NCBI GenBank assembly: GCA_011389895.1
Contig: JAABTN010000011.1
Coordinates: 1 to 64,000, forward strand
From: Maritimibacter sp.
GTDB taxonomy: Bacteria; Pseudomonadota; Alphaproteobacteria; Rhodobacterales; Rhodobacteraceae
Direction of reading: 5' to 3'
DNA: 64,000 nucleotides
Both the position numbers and the translations under genes were made by a program. This document shows, piece after piece, positions 43,325-51,286 of the stretch. Each line of letters begins with the position of its first letter. Position 1 is the stretch's first letter. The notes under the pieces were generated by a model, which searched no databases, was not told where the DNA came from, and saw only the letters and a list, made by a program, of their open reading frames with translations.

Positions 43325-44623
43325 TCACAGGAACCCCGGGAGCCAGAGCACCAGCGCCGGGAAGGCGATGACGATGGCGACCACCGCGATGTCGGAGAGA
43401 ATGAAGGGGATCACGCCCCGGAACACCTGTACGACGCTAACATATTTGCTCGCCACGTTTTTTATCACGAAGACGTTCAGCCCGACCGGGGGTGTGATCA
43501 TGCCGATCTCGAGCAGTTTCACCACCAGAACGCCGAACCAGACGAGGTCGATGTGTTGGGCTTCGAGCACAGGGAGGAACACGGGGAGCGTGACCAGCAT
43601 CGCCCCGAACGGCTCCATGAAGGTGCCAAGGGCGAGGTAGATCGCCACGATGATGAACATGAGGCCGACATAGCCGATCTCGGAGCTGGCCACGGCCTGC
43701 GAGATGAAGCTTTGCAGGCCCGAGAGGCCCAGGAAACGGGTGAACATCGTGGCGGCGAAGCCGATGATCAGGAGCGAACCGGTGGTGGTCACGGTTTCGA
43801 TCAGGGAGCGCGAGATTGCGGTCCATGTCAGCTTTCCCGTGGCCCCGGCGACGAGGAAAGTGCCGAGCGCCCCGATGGCGCCTGCTTCGGTTGCGGTGAA
43901 CAGGCCGCTGAACAGCCCGCCGAACACGAGAATGATGAGCGCGAGCACCGGCAGGAGCGACAGGAACACCTTCGCCCCTTCGCCTTTGTCCACCTCGGCG
44001 CGGGGCGGGATGATGTCGGGGCGCAGAAGGCTTATGGTCAACACGACGATGGTATAGGCGATGGCGGTCGCGATGCCGATGCTGATGCCGCCGAGGAACA
44101 CTTTGGTCACCGATGTTTCGGCGATGATTCCGTAGATGATCATCAGGATCGAGGGGGGGATCAGCGCCCCGATGGTGCCTCCCGCCGCGATCGCGCCGGA
44201 GGCGATCGAGGGGCGGTAGCCGGCCTTGACCATCTCGGGGATGGCGATGCGGCCCATGGCGGCGGCGGTTGCGATGGACGAGCCAGAGAGGGCGGCGAAG
44301 CCGGAACAGGCGAAGATCGAAGAGATTGCGAGACCCCCCGGCAATCGGGCGAGGAGCACCTTGGCCGCATCGAACAGGCCCGCGGTCAGCCCGGTGTGAA
44401 AGGCGACGAAGCCCATCAGCAGGAACATGGGAACCGCGCTCATGGTCCAGCTTGCGACGAAGCTGTAAGGCGTGTTCTCAAGGATCCCCATGGCGGGTTT
44501 GATGCCGATCATCGCCCAGATGCCGGAGAAGGACACGATGATCAGGGCCAGCGCGACGGGCAGGCGCATGATCAGCAGGATGCCAAGGGCGACGACACCC
44601 CAGATACCGATCTCGACGCTCAT
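43325..44623 (-). CDS. dctM: TRAP transporter large permease (DctM), cluster 1
   Basis: Inner-membrane 12-helix permease, 432 residues, which moves organic acids with Na+ using the DctP-delivered substrate. CSGFAALSGSSIATAAAMG (about 100), AAGGTIGALIPPSILMIIYG (about 145) and GMITPPVGLNVFVIKN (about 385) are family signatures. Overlaps dctQ by 4 bp. Last gene of the minus-strand operon that begins with the crotonase; substrate probably an aromatic acid by context. Confidence 0.94.
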   Translation of the reverse strand: MSVEIGIWGVVALGILLIMRLPVALALIIVSFSGIWAMIGIKPAMGILENTPYSFVASWTMSAVPMFLLMGFVAFHTGLTAGLFDAAKVLLARLPGGLAISSIFACSGFAALSGSSIATAAAMGRIAIPEMVKAGYRPSIASGAIAAGGTIGALIPPSILMIIYGIIAETSVTKVFLGGISIGIATAIAYTIVVLTISLLRPDIIPPRAEVDKGEGAKVFLSLLPVLALIILVFGGLFSGLFTATEAGAIGALGTFLVAGATGKLTWTAISRSLIETVTTTGSLLIIGFAATMFTRFLGLSGLQSFISQAVASSEIGYVGLMFIIVAIYLALGTFMEPFGAMLVTLPVFLPVLEAQHIDLVWFGVLVVKLLEIGMITPPVGLNVFVIKNVASKYVSVVQVFRGVIPFILSDIAVVAIVIAFPALVLWLPGFL

Positions 44624-45138
44624 GTGTTTGCCTCGTCAAGTTTGTTGCCAAGGCTCGGCACGGCGTAGCCGACCGCGAGCAGGGCCGCGACAACAGCCGC
44701 GAGGGTGAAGCCCACGGGGGCGAAATAGAAGGAATGCCAGACCGGCATTTTATAGGTGGCGATTTCAACGAGCGTGCCGACGCGGGTTTCCGAGATCGCC
44801 TTGTCCCAGTTGGTCCAGGCAAGGAAGCTATAGATGACTGCGGCGATCAGCATCACCATGATATCCGAGAGGCGGCGCATTCGGTCAGACAGGGCGAAAT
44901 CAATGAGTTCGACGGAAATCATCTGGCGGCGCAGTTCGAGCCAGCCGAGGGGCAGAAAGGCGAGCGCGGTCATGTAATAGCGCGCGACGATTTCGGGGAC
45001 CGTGTTCATCGAGATACGGAAGACGTTGCGCAGGGCCACGTCCAGCGAGATATGGAGCATCATCGCCACGACAGCGAAGGCCCCGATAAATCCCATGATC
45101 CGCGCGATCCACATGGCGGACGTGATCAGATGTTTCAT
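44620..45138 (-). CDS. dctQ: TRAP transporter small permease (DctQ), cluster 1
   Basis: A 172-residue four-helix membrane protein that couples DctM to the binding protein. DVALRNVFRISMNTVPEIVARYYMTALAFLPLGWLELRRQMISVELI has the typical DctQ organisation, with charged loop after helix 2. The ATG at 45138 is preceded by GGTGGGA. It lies 55 bp after dctP across a hairpin (45155-45186) and overlaps dctM. Confidence 0.9.
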   Translation of the reverse strand: MKHLITSAMWIARIMGFIGAFAVVAMMLHISLDVALRNVFRISMNTVPEIVARYYMTALAFLPLGWLELRRQMISVELIDFALSDRMRRLSDIMVMLIAAVIYSFLAWTNWDKAISETRVGTLVEIATYKMPVWHSFYFAPVGFTLAAVVAALLAVGYAVPSLGNKLDEANT

Positions 45139-45154
45139 GGTCCCACCCAATTAA

Positions 45155-45186
45155 AAGGGGCCCCGGCCCGCTGTCGGGCCGGGGCG
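45155..45186 (-). terminator. Intra-operon hairpin between dctP and dctQ
   Basis: On the minus strand CCCCGGCCCG-ACAG-CGGGCCGGGG is followed by CCCCTTTTAATT. The strong stem and short T-run could terminate most transcripts after dctP and leave the permease genes at lower level, as often seen for binding-protein-dependent transporters. Confidence 0.6.
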
Positions 45187-45193
45187 GAGGCGA

Positions 45194-46282
45194 TTACATG
45201 CCGTAGGTCGAGAAATCGACGTCAGACCAGATCTCGTCCCACGCGCGTGCGGCGAGCGCTTCGGGGTCGGTGCCCACCTCGGCCACGACACCTTCCCACT
45301 TTTCGATCAGGGCCGCGAAATCGGCGGCAAGCGGGTTTGCCTCGACGCGCGATTGCACGTCGCTTTCGGCAAAGGCGTTGGATGCGGAGAGGAATTCTTC
45401 GCTCGGCTCATTGTCGGCGATCCCGGCTTCGGCCACGGCAGCGTTCGCTTCATCCGGCATCTGGTAGGCCCAGCGGTCGGTGAGCTGCGGGTCACCGCGG
45501 TTGGCGGCTTTCGCAAATTGCTCGCGCTGGTCGACCGACATATCGGCCCAGGTGTCGGCGGCGACGGTGAAGTTCGAGGTCACGTGGTAGGTGCCCAGCG
45601 GAACGCGTAGCACGTGGGTCGCAACATCAACCAGACGATAGGACAGCATGTCCGCGATCGAGGCCATGGTGCCATCAATGGTCCCCTGGCTCATCGCTTC
45701 GAAGGTTTGGCCCACCGGCAGGTTCACCGGGGTTGCGCCGAAGTTCTCAGCCCAACGCGAATAGGGCGCGCCGCCGGAGCGAAGACGCATGCCTTGCAGA
45801 TCGTCCAGCGTTTCAACCGGTTGCGTGGTCATCAGAACATAAACATCCGACGAGCCCGCCCCGAGGAACACGCCGCCGAAGTCTTTGTATTCCTGCTGGC
45901 AGGGGTCGCAATTCACGACCCATTCGGTCATGGCCCAAGCCATCGCGTGCGGGTTCCGCCCGGCGAGCGCGATGTCACCGGCAACACCGGTTTGCGGGAA
46001 ATCCGCCGCGAAATAGAGCGGCAGCGAGTTGCCGACCGCGGCGAGGCCGGTTTGAAGGGCATCCTTCATCTGCGGAAGCGATACCACTTCGGGTCCGACC
46101 ACGTTGGCGGTCATGTCGCCACCGCTTTCCTCGGCAAGGAATTCGGCGAATTTGCCATACATGTAGGCCGCCGGGTGCGCCGGCGGGGCCGCCGGGGCCG
46201 CGACGAACGATTGCGCCTGGGCGACGGCGGTGAAGGAAAGTGCGGCTGCAAAAGCAGTACCGGTCAGGTTCCAAAGTTTCAT
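45194..46282 (-). CDS. dctP: TRAP substrate-binding protein (DctP), cluster 1
   Basis: A 362-residue periplasmic binding protein with signal peptide ending about residue 23 (AVAQAQ). DctP motifs include YMYGKFAEFLAEESGGD, GLAAVGNSLPLYFAADFPQTG, the LQGMRLRSGGAPYSRWAENFGATPVNLPVGQTFEAMSQGTIDG region (ligand Arg and anchor) and late SDVDFSTYGM end. It contains a CDPC cysteine pair. Located 27 bp after the amidohydrolase. Ligand likely an aromatic or lignin-derived acid. Confidence 0.9.
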   Translation of the reverse strand: MKLWNLTGTAFAAALSFTAVAQAQSFVAAPAAPPAHPAAYMYGKFAEFLAEESGGDMTANVVGPEVVSLPQMKDALQTGLAAVGNSLPLYFAADFPQTGVAGDIALAGRNPHAMAWAMTEWVVNCDPCQQEYKDFGGVFLGAGSSDVYVLMTTQPVETLDDLQGMRLRSGGAPYSRWAENFGATPVNLPVGQTFEAMSQGTIDGTMASIADMLSYRLVDVATHVLRVPLGTYHVTSNFTVAADTWADMSVDQREQFAKAANRGDPQLTDRWAYQMPDEANAAVAEAGIADNEPSEEFLSASNAFAESDVQSRVEANPLAADFAALIEKWEGVVAEVGTDPEALAARAWDEIWSDVDFSTYGM

Positions 46283-46309
46283 GGGGTCTCCTCCCTTTAT
46301 GTTGCGTCC

Positions 46310-47191
46310 TTAAAGATCCAAGAGTTTCTTGGCATTTTCCTTGAGGATGAGCGGACGCACCTCATCCTTGAAGGGTGCCTTCTCAAAGTCGGCAAGCCAA
46401 CGGTCCGGCGTGATCGCCGGCCAGTCGGAGCCGAAAAGCATCTTTTTCTTGAGAAGGGAATTTGCGTATTTCACCAGGATTTCCGGGAAGTACTTGGGCG
46501 ACCAGCCGGACAGGTCAATGTAGACGTTCGGCTTGTGCTGAGCGACGGCCAATGCCTCTTCCTGCCATGGGAAGGACGGGTGGGCCATGATGATCTTGAG
46601 ATCGGGGAAATCCACCGCGACATCGTCGATGGACATCGGGTGGGAATACTTCAGACGCATGCCCATGCCGCCATGCATCCCTGATCCGACGCCGGTCTGC
46701 CCGGTGTGAAACAGCGTGATGACGCCTTCTTCTTCGAGCACTTCGTAGAACGGGTAGGCCATCCGGTCGTTGGGCCAGAACCCCTGAAGCGTCGGGTGGA
46801 ATTTGAAGCCCCGCACGCCGAAATCGCGGATCAGACGGCGCGCTTCGCGCGCAGCCATCTTGCCCTTCCAAGGGTCGATCGAGGCGAAGGGGATCAGGAT
46901 GTCGTCATTCTCCGCGCAGAGCTCGGCCACTTCTTCGTTGGAATAGCGGTTGAAGCCGGTTTCGCGTTCGCTATCGACCGGGAAGATCACCGCCCCGATC
47001 TTGCGCTCACGGAAATACTGGGCGGTCTGCGGCACGGTCGGCAGCATACCGTCAGCCCCGGCGGGGTTGCCAAAGTAGCTCGCCATCCCCTTCTGGAATT
47101 CGATGTATCCGTCATCGCGGTCGTGGCGACAGGGTTCTTCCGCATGGGTGTGGATGTCGATTGCGATCAGCTCGTCAAGATTGAGAGGCAT
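46310..47191 (-). CDS. Amidohydrolase-family (TIM-barrel) hydrolase or decarboxylase
   Basis: A 293-residue amidohydrolase-2 type protein. The metal motif DIHTHAEE (about residue 12), the FKFHPTLQGFWPNDR segment (about 128), the HTGQTG strand (about 160), AHPSFPW (about 203) and FGSDWPAI (about 255) provide His/Asp ligands. In hydroxycinnamate pathways of Agrobacterium and Corynebacterium an amidohydrolase removes the side chain of the beta-keto-CoA intermediate, so that role is possible here (inference). Overlaps MarR by 17 bp. Confidence 0.85.
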   Translation of the reverse strand: MPLNLDELIAIDIHTHAEEPCRHDRDDGYIEFQKGMASYFGNPAGADGMLPTVPQTAQYFRERKIGAVIFPVDSERETGFNRYSNEEVAELCAENDDILIPFASIDPWKGKMAAREARRLIRDFGVRGFKFHPTLQGFWPNDRMAYPFYEVLEEEGVITLFHTGQTGVGSGMHGGMGMRLKYSHPMSIDDVAVDFPDLKIIMAHPSFPWQEEALAVAQHKPNVYIDLSGWSPKYFPEILVKYANSLLKKKMLFGSDWPAITPDRWLADFEKAPFKDEVRPLILKENAKKLLDL

Positions 47192-47657
47192 GAGTGTCCA
47201 GTCCTGTGAGTTTTTTCAGCAGCCCGATAAGCGTTTCGATCTCGTCGGGCGAAAGATAATTCCGTTCATCGTGGTGGTGTTCGATGAACGCGGTCCGGTT
47301 GGCGGCCACGAACCGCTGGCCCTCGGGGCTAAGCGACAGGCGCACGGCGCGGCGGTCATCAGCCGGGGTGGCCCGTGACACCAGTCCCCGATCGACAAGC
47401 CGCCCGGTGAGCTTTGTCATATGGGCGGGCTTGATCGACAGAATGCGCGCGACCGCGCCTTGCCGCAGCCCGGGGTTCAGGCCGATGACCCATAACACGG
47501 TGAATTCGCCGGGTTTCAACCCATGTCCACCAAGGGAATCGAAGAAGCGTTCGAACACCTGAATTTGCGCGACCCGTAACAGAAAGCCGAGCGAATCCGA
47601 AATCTCGCCAAGCTCGATCTTGTCCACGTCCGGTTGACGGGTCAGCGCATCGGTCAT
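47175..47657 (-). CDS. MarR-family regulator
   Basis: A 160-residue MarR regulator with the winged HTH at about 60-120 (GLRQGAVARILSIKPAHMTKLTGRLVDRGLVSRATPADDRRAVRLSLSPEG; the DRR wing is typical). It is the second gene of the operon, with an ATGA overlap with the crotonase. CouR/HcaR/FerR/PhdR-type MarR proteins repress hydroxycinnamate genes and respond to CoA thioesters; here the palindromes in the 48440-48551 divergent region are the obvious operators. Confidence 0.9.
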   Translation of the reverse strand: MTDALTRQPDVDKIELGEISDSLGFLLRVAQIQVFERFFDSLGGHGLKPGEFTVLWVIGLNPGLRQGAVARILSIKPAHMTKLTGRLVDRGLVSRATPADDRRAVRLSLSPEGQRFVAANRTAFIEHHHDERNYLSPDEIETLIGLLKKLTGLDTHASQS

Positions 47658-48439
47658 CAGCCCCCCGGTCGGGCGACCTTGCCCGCTTTCTTGTTGAGGA
47701 AGGCATTAAGGCGTTCTTCCGCCTCGGGGCTGGTGGCGGTGAAAGAGGCGATGAAGCTTTCGACGAAAAGACCATCGTCGGCCCCCATGTCCTGAATACG
47801 GGGAAGCGCGTTGATCACCGCGTAATTCGATATTTCGGCATTGGTGGCGGCTTGGGCGGCCAGCGCGACGGCCTTTTCAAGGGCGGCGCCTTCGTCGACC
47901 ACATACTGCACGATGTTCCATGTCTCGGCGGTGTTCACGTCCACCGAGCGGCCCGTCAGCATCATGTCGGTCATGCGGGCAACCCCCATGAGGCGGGCCG
48001 AGCGGACCGAGGCACCGCCGCCCACGAAAATGCCGCGCTGACCTTCGGGGAGCGCGAAAAAGGCGGTGTCGTCGGCCACCCGCACATGGACGGAAGACGC
48101 CAGCTCAAGCCCGCCACCGACAACCGCGCCATGCAGCGCGGCGAACCACGGCAGTTTGCCTTTTTGAATCCAACCGAAGACCTCGTGCCAGCGGCGCGAG
48201 CCGTGGACACCTTCGAAGGGGGTCTTCTTCACGTGTTCGGCAAGGTCCAGACCGGCGCAGAAATGCGGCCCATGTCCATAAATCACGCCTGCCTTGGCTT
48301 CATCTTCGGCCCGGCGAACGAGCAGGGCCAGCTCTTCGACGAAGGCATCCGAGATCGCATTGCGCTTCTCGGGCCGGTTCAGGCCGAGAATGGCCACGTT
48401 TTCCCGGACCTCGTAGGTCAGGTAAGTCAGCTTTTCCAC
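47657..48439 (-). CDS. Enoyl-CoA hydratase/crotonase-family protein (probable hydroxycinnamoyl-CoA hydratase)
   Basis: A 260-residue crotonase. LNRPEKRNAIS (about 20), GHGPHFCAGLDLAEH (about 53; oxyanion loop), HGAVVGGGLELA (about 98) and ALPEGQRGIFVGGGASV (about 126; catalytic Glu region) are visible. GTG at 48439 is chosen because GGAGG lies 4 bases upstream; an in-frame ATG at 48451 lacks a site. First gene of the operon and divergent from the CoA synthetase, so hydration of feruloyl/coumaroyl-CoA is the likely reaction. Confidence 0.82.
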   Translation of the reverse strand: MEKLTYLTYEVRENVAILGLNRPEKRNAISDAFVEELALLVRRAEDEAKAGVIYGHGPHFCAGLDLAEHVKKTPFEGVHGSRRWHEVFGWIQKGKLPWFAALHGAVVGGGLELASSVHVRVADDTAFFALPEGQRGIFVGGGASVRSARLMGVARMTDMMLTGRSVDVNTAETWNIVQYVVDEGAALEKAVALAAQAATNAEISNYAVINALPRIQDMGADDGLFVESFIASFTATSPEAEERLNAFLNKKAGKVARPGG

Positions 48440-48451
48440 ATGTCCTCCCAT

Positions 48452-48472
48452 GCGACTCACGTCTTGAGTCGC
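48452..48472. promoter_or_regulatory. Inverted repeat operator candidate 1 (MarR region)
   Basis: GCGACTC-N7-GAGTCGC, a perfect 7-bp inverted repeat, lies 13 bp before the crotonase start and could be bound by the MarR regulator or form an mRNA hairpin. Confidence 0.5.
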
Positions 48473-48492
48473 GGATTTACTATTGACGTATT

Positions 48493-48510
48493 TAGTTTCC
48501 GCGTAAACTA
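48493..48510. promoter_or_regulatory. Inverted repeat operator candidate 2 with overlapping promoter
   Basis: TAGTTT-CCGCGT-AAACTA is a MarR-size palindrome. A TTGACG at 48483 lies upstream, so the palindrome sits where a -10 would be for the CoA synthetase gene. Binding here would repress both directions. Confidence 0.55.
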
Positions 48511-48551
48511 TTTTCTCAAAGGCGACAATTGCGGCGCCGAGGGAGGACCGA

Positions 48552-50387
48552 ATGACAAATGCTCCGATGCGCCCGGTGGCGCTGTGGACCCCCGTGATCA
48601 AGTCAGAGACACGGGACGATGGAACGATTCTGGTGTGGCAGGACGAGCCGCTGGGTGCGTATCCGACGCGAATCACCGATCGGATTGATCATTGGGCCAT
48701 AACGGTGCCGGACCGGGTCTGGATGGCGGAACGCGCCATGGGTGAAGAGGCGTGGCACAGCGTCACTTATGGCGAGCTGCGCGACCGCGTGCGCGCGATT
48801 GGCCAAGCGTTGCTTGATCTTGGCCTGTCGACCGAGCGGCCCCTGGTGATCCTGTCGGGCAATTCGGTGGCGCATGCCCTGATGGCGCTGGGCGCGCAGT
48901 ATGTCGGCGTGCCCTCGGCGGCGATTGCGCCGGCCTATGCGTTGGTATCGACCGACTTTGGCAAGCTTCGGGGGGTGCAGGAACAGATCACGCCGGGCGC
49001 GGTGTTCTGCGACCATCTTGAGCCGTTTGAGCCGGCGATCAAGACAGTTTTTCCCGATCTGCCGCGTCTTGGGCTTGATGGTCCCGGGCTTGCCCTGTCG
49101 TGGGATGATCTGCTTGCGACGCCGGTGACCAAAGCGGTCGATGCGGCCAATGCGGCGATCACGCCCGATACCGTGGCAAAGTTCATGTTCACCTCGGGCA
49201 CCACAGGGTCGCCCAAGGCGGTGATCCAGACCCAGCGCATGCTGTGCGCCAACATCGAACAGGTCACCGATTGCTATGCCTACCTGCGCGATGAGCCGCC
49301 CATGGTGCTTGACTGGGCGCCGTGGAACCATGTTGCGGCGGGCAACCTGATGTTCAACATCGTGCTTTACAATGGCGGCACCTTTCACATCGACGCGGGT
49401 CGCCCGACGAAGGACATGATCCACGAGACGATCCGCAACCTGCGCGAAATCAAGACGAACTGGTATTTCAACGTGCCCGCCGGGTTCGAGATGATCCTGC
49501 ACGCGATGGAAAGCGATCCGGGCTTCGCCAAGCATTTCTTCTCGGAAATGAAGCTGATGTATTACGCGGGCGCGGCGATGGCGCAGCATACATGGGATGA
49601 TCTGAAGCGGGTGGCGGTTCAGACCACGGGTGAAGAAATCCTGCTTGCCACCGGTCTGGGCGCAACGGAAACCGCGCCTTTCGCGCTGTTTCAGAGCGAT
49701 CCTCAGGACAGCCCGGGCAACATCGGCGTGCCGGCCAAGGACCTGACGCTCAAGCTTGTGCCGAACGAGGGCAAGCTTGAGGCGCGGGTCAAGGGGCCGA
49801 ACATTACGCCGGGTTATTGGCGCAACGAGACGCTGACGAAAGAGGCCTTTGACGATGAAGGGTTCTACATGCTTGGCGATGCGCTTCGGTTCGCGACGCC
49901 GGGGGATCCTTCGAAGGGGTTTTTCTTCGACGGGCGCGTGGCCGAGAATTTCAAGCTTCAGACCGGGACATGGGTGTCGGTCGGTGCGGTTCGCGCGAAG
50001 CTCACCGATGCGCTGGGCGGTCTCGCGCGCGACGTGGTGCTTGTCGGCGATGGCGAGGAAAAGCTGGGCGCGCTTTTGGTGCCGTTCCGACCAGAGATGG
50101 AAAAGCTGGTGACGGGCGGTGCGGAGATGGCGGATGCCGAGCTGTTTGCCCACCCCGTGCTTGCCGAGGTGATCGCCGAGCGGCTGGGGGCCTATAACGC
50201 CAAGGCGACAGGGTCGTCGATGCGGGTGCCGCTGGCGATGGTACTGGTCGACCCGCTGGATCTCGACAAGGGCGAGGTCACCGACAAGGGGTCGGTGAAC
50301 CAGCGCGCGGTTCTGCGCGAACGCGCGGAATTGGCCAATGCGCTTTATGGCGATGACCCGAGGGTGATTCACGCCAAGCGCCCCTGA
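48552..50387 (+). CDS. Feruloyl-CoA synthetase-like acyl-CoA ligase
   Basis: ATP-dependent CoA ligase of the ANL family, 611 residues, matching the length of feruloyl-CoA synthases. The AMP-binding P-loop is MFTSGTTGSPKAVIQTQRML (about 212), ATGLGATETAPFA holds motif A5 (about 375), and YMLGDALRF plus FDGRVAENFKLQTGTWVSVG (about 470) the hinge and adenylate Asp. ATG at 48552 has GAGG 7 bases upstream. Role: activation of ferulate or p-coumarate, by sequence style and context. Confidence 0.85.
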   Translation: MTNAPMRPVALWTPVIKSETRDDGTILVWQDEPLGAYPTRITDRIDHWAITVPDRVWMAERAMGEEAWHSVTYGELRDRVRAIGQALLDLGLSTERPLVILSGNSVAHALMALGAQYVGVPSAAIAPAYALVSTDFGKLRGVQEQITPGAVFCDHLEPFEPAIKTVFPDLPRLGLDGPGLALSWDDLLATPVTKAVDAANAAITPDTVAKFMFTSGTTGSPKAVIQTQRMLCANIEQVTDCYAYLRDEPPMVLDWAPWNHVAAGNLMFNIVLYNGGTFHIDAGRPTKDMIHETIRNLREIKTNWYFNVPAGFEMILHAMESDPGFAKHFFSEMKLMYYAGAAMAQHTWDDLKRVAVQTTGEEILLATGLGATETAPFALFQSDPQDSPGNIGVPAKDLTLKLVPNEGKLEARVKGPNITPGYWRNETLTKEAFDDEGFYMLGDALRFATPGDPSKGFFFDGRVAENFKLQTGTWVSVGAVRAKLTDALGGLARDVVLVGDGEEKLGALLVPFRPEMEKLVTGGAEMADAELFAHPVLAEVIAERLGAYNAKATGSSMRVPLAMVLVDPLDLDKGEVTDKGSVNQRAVLRERAELANALYGDDPRVIHAKRP

Positions 50388-50416
50388 TCGCGAAGTCTTT
50401 GACACCGACCCCGCGT

Positions 50417-50438
50417 TGTATACATTCGCGTGTATACA
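50417..50438. promoter_or_regulatory. Two TGTATACA sites upstream of the GntR gene
   Basis: TGTATACA-TTCGCG-TGTATACA: two identical self-palindromic octamers with 6-bp spacing lie 12 bp before the GntR start. The same octamer is found before the LigM-like gene (51256), so this is likely the GntR operator and autoregulatory. Confidence 0.65.
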
Positions 50439-50449
50439 CGGGAGGTGAA

Positions 50450-51172
50450 ATGACCAGCGACAAGGGCAATACCAACGCGAAACGGGCCGCATACGACCTG
50501 CGGCAGCGGATCATCAAGGGCGAATTGCCCGGTGGCACCCGGCTTTTCGAAGTCGCGCTGGCCGAAGAGCTTGACGTGTCGCGCACGCCGGTGCGCGAGG
50601 CGATGAGCCGCTTGGCGGAAGAGGGGCTTTTGGAGCGTGCGCCAAGCGGCGGCTTTGTCGTGCGGTCCTTTACCCACCGCGACGTGGTCGATGCGATCGA
50701 GTTGCGCGGTGTGCTTGAAGGCACCGCGTTGCGCCTGACAGCCGAGACGGGTGTGGCGGGCGAGGCGATCACGGCCATCAGCGCGCTGGTGGACCAGATT
50801 GACGCCTGTTTCGCCGATCCCGGCCTGCCCGATCTCGACCTGTATTCCGAGCTGAACGCCAGTTTTCATGACGATATGGCGGCGCTCTGCCCGTCTGCCA
50901 TTGTGCAAAGCGAGTTGGAGCGGGTGAAGTCGCTTCCTTTCGCGTCGCCTTCGGCTTTCGTGTTCCGTCAACGTGACCGCGCGGGGATGTTACAATCGCT
51001 GATCCTGGCGCAGGCGCAGCATCGCGCGATGATCGAGGCGATCGCGTCGCGAGAAGGCGCGCGGGCCGAAGCCTTGGCGCGCGAACATGCCCGAATCGCC
51101 CGAAACAATCTTGAAGCCAAGGCGTTCGGTGCAGATTACCAGCATCCGGCCATGGCCCTCGTGATCGAGTAA
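50450..51172 (+). CDS. GntR-family (FCD) regulator
   Basis: A 240-residue FadR/FCD-type regulator. The wHTH spans about residues 10-75 (YDLRQRIIKGELPGGTRLFEVALAEELDVSRTPVREAMSRLAEEGLLER) and the all-helical FCD effector domain about 90-225 (LRGVLEGTALRL...). The ATG at 50450 with GGAGG 5 bases upstream excludes the ORF extension from 50399. It lies between the CoA synthetase and the first LigM gene and should regulate the latter. Confidence 0.9.
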   Translation: MTSDKGNTNAKRAAYDLRQRIIKGELPGGTRLFEVALAEELDVSRTPVREAMSRLAEEGLLERAPSGGFVVRSFTHRDVVDAIELRGVLEGTALRLTAETGVAGEAITAISALVDQIDACFADPGLPDLDLYSELNASFHDDMAALCPSAIVQSELERVKSLPFASPSAFVFRQRDRAGMLQSLILAQAQHRAMIEAIASREGARAEALAREHARIARNNLEAKAFGADYQHPAMALVIE

Positions 51173-51255
51173 ACCCACAGCTCGCATACATTTTCCGGTG
51201 AATATTGCCGAAAATTCGGAATTCCCCTTGCAATTCGCGCAGCACATGGCATCCA

Positions 51256-51263
51256 TGTATACA
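51256..51263. promoter_or_regulatory. TGTATACA operator upstream of the first LigM-like gene
   Basis: Single copy of the octamer repeated before the GntR gene, 24 bp upstream of the ATG at 51287 and overlapping the expected promoter region. An AT-rich half-site GCATACATT is near 51185. Confidence 0.55.
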
Positions 51264-51286
51264 ATTTTGCTGTAAGGGAGGACACC

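Noticed and set aside
43115-44668. Plus-strand 517-residue Asp/Glu/His/Gln-rich ORF
   Set aside because: Mirror frame of DctM; low-complexity shadow, no start signal, no homology.
48603-50492. Minus-strand 629-residue ORF
   Set aside because: Antisense to the CoA synthetase, which shows all ANL motifs.
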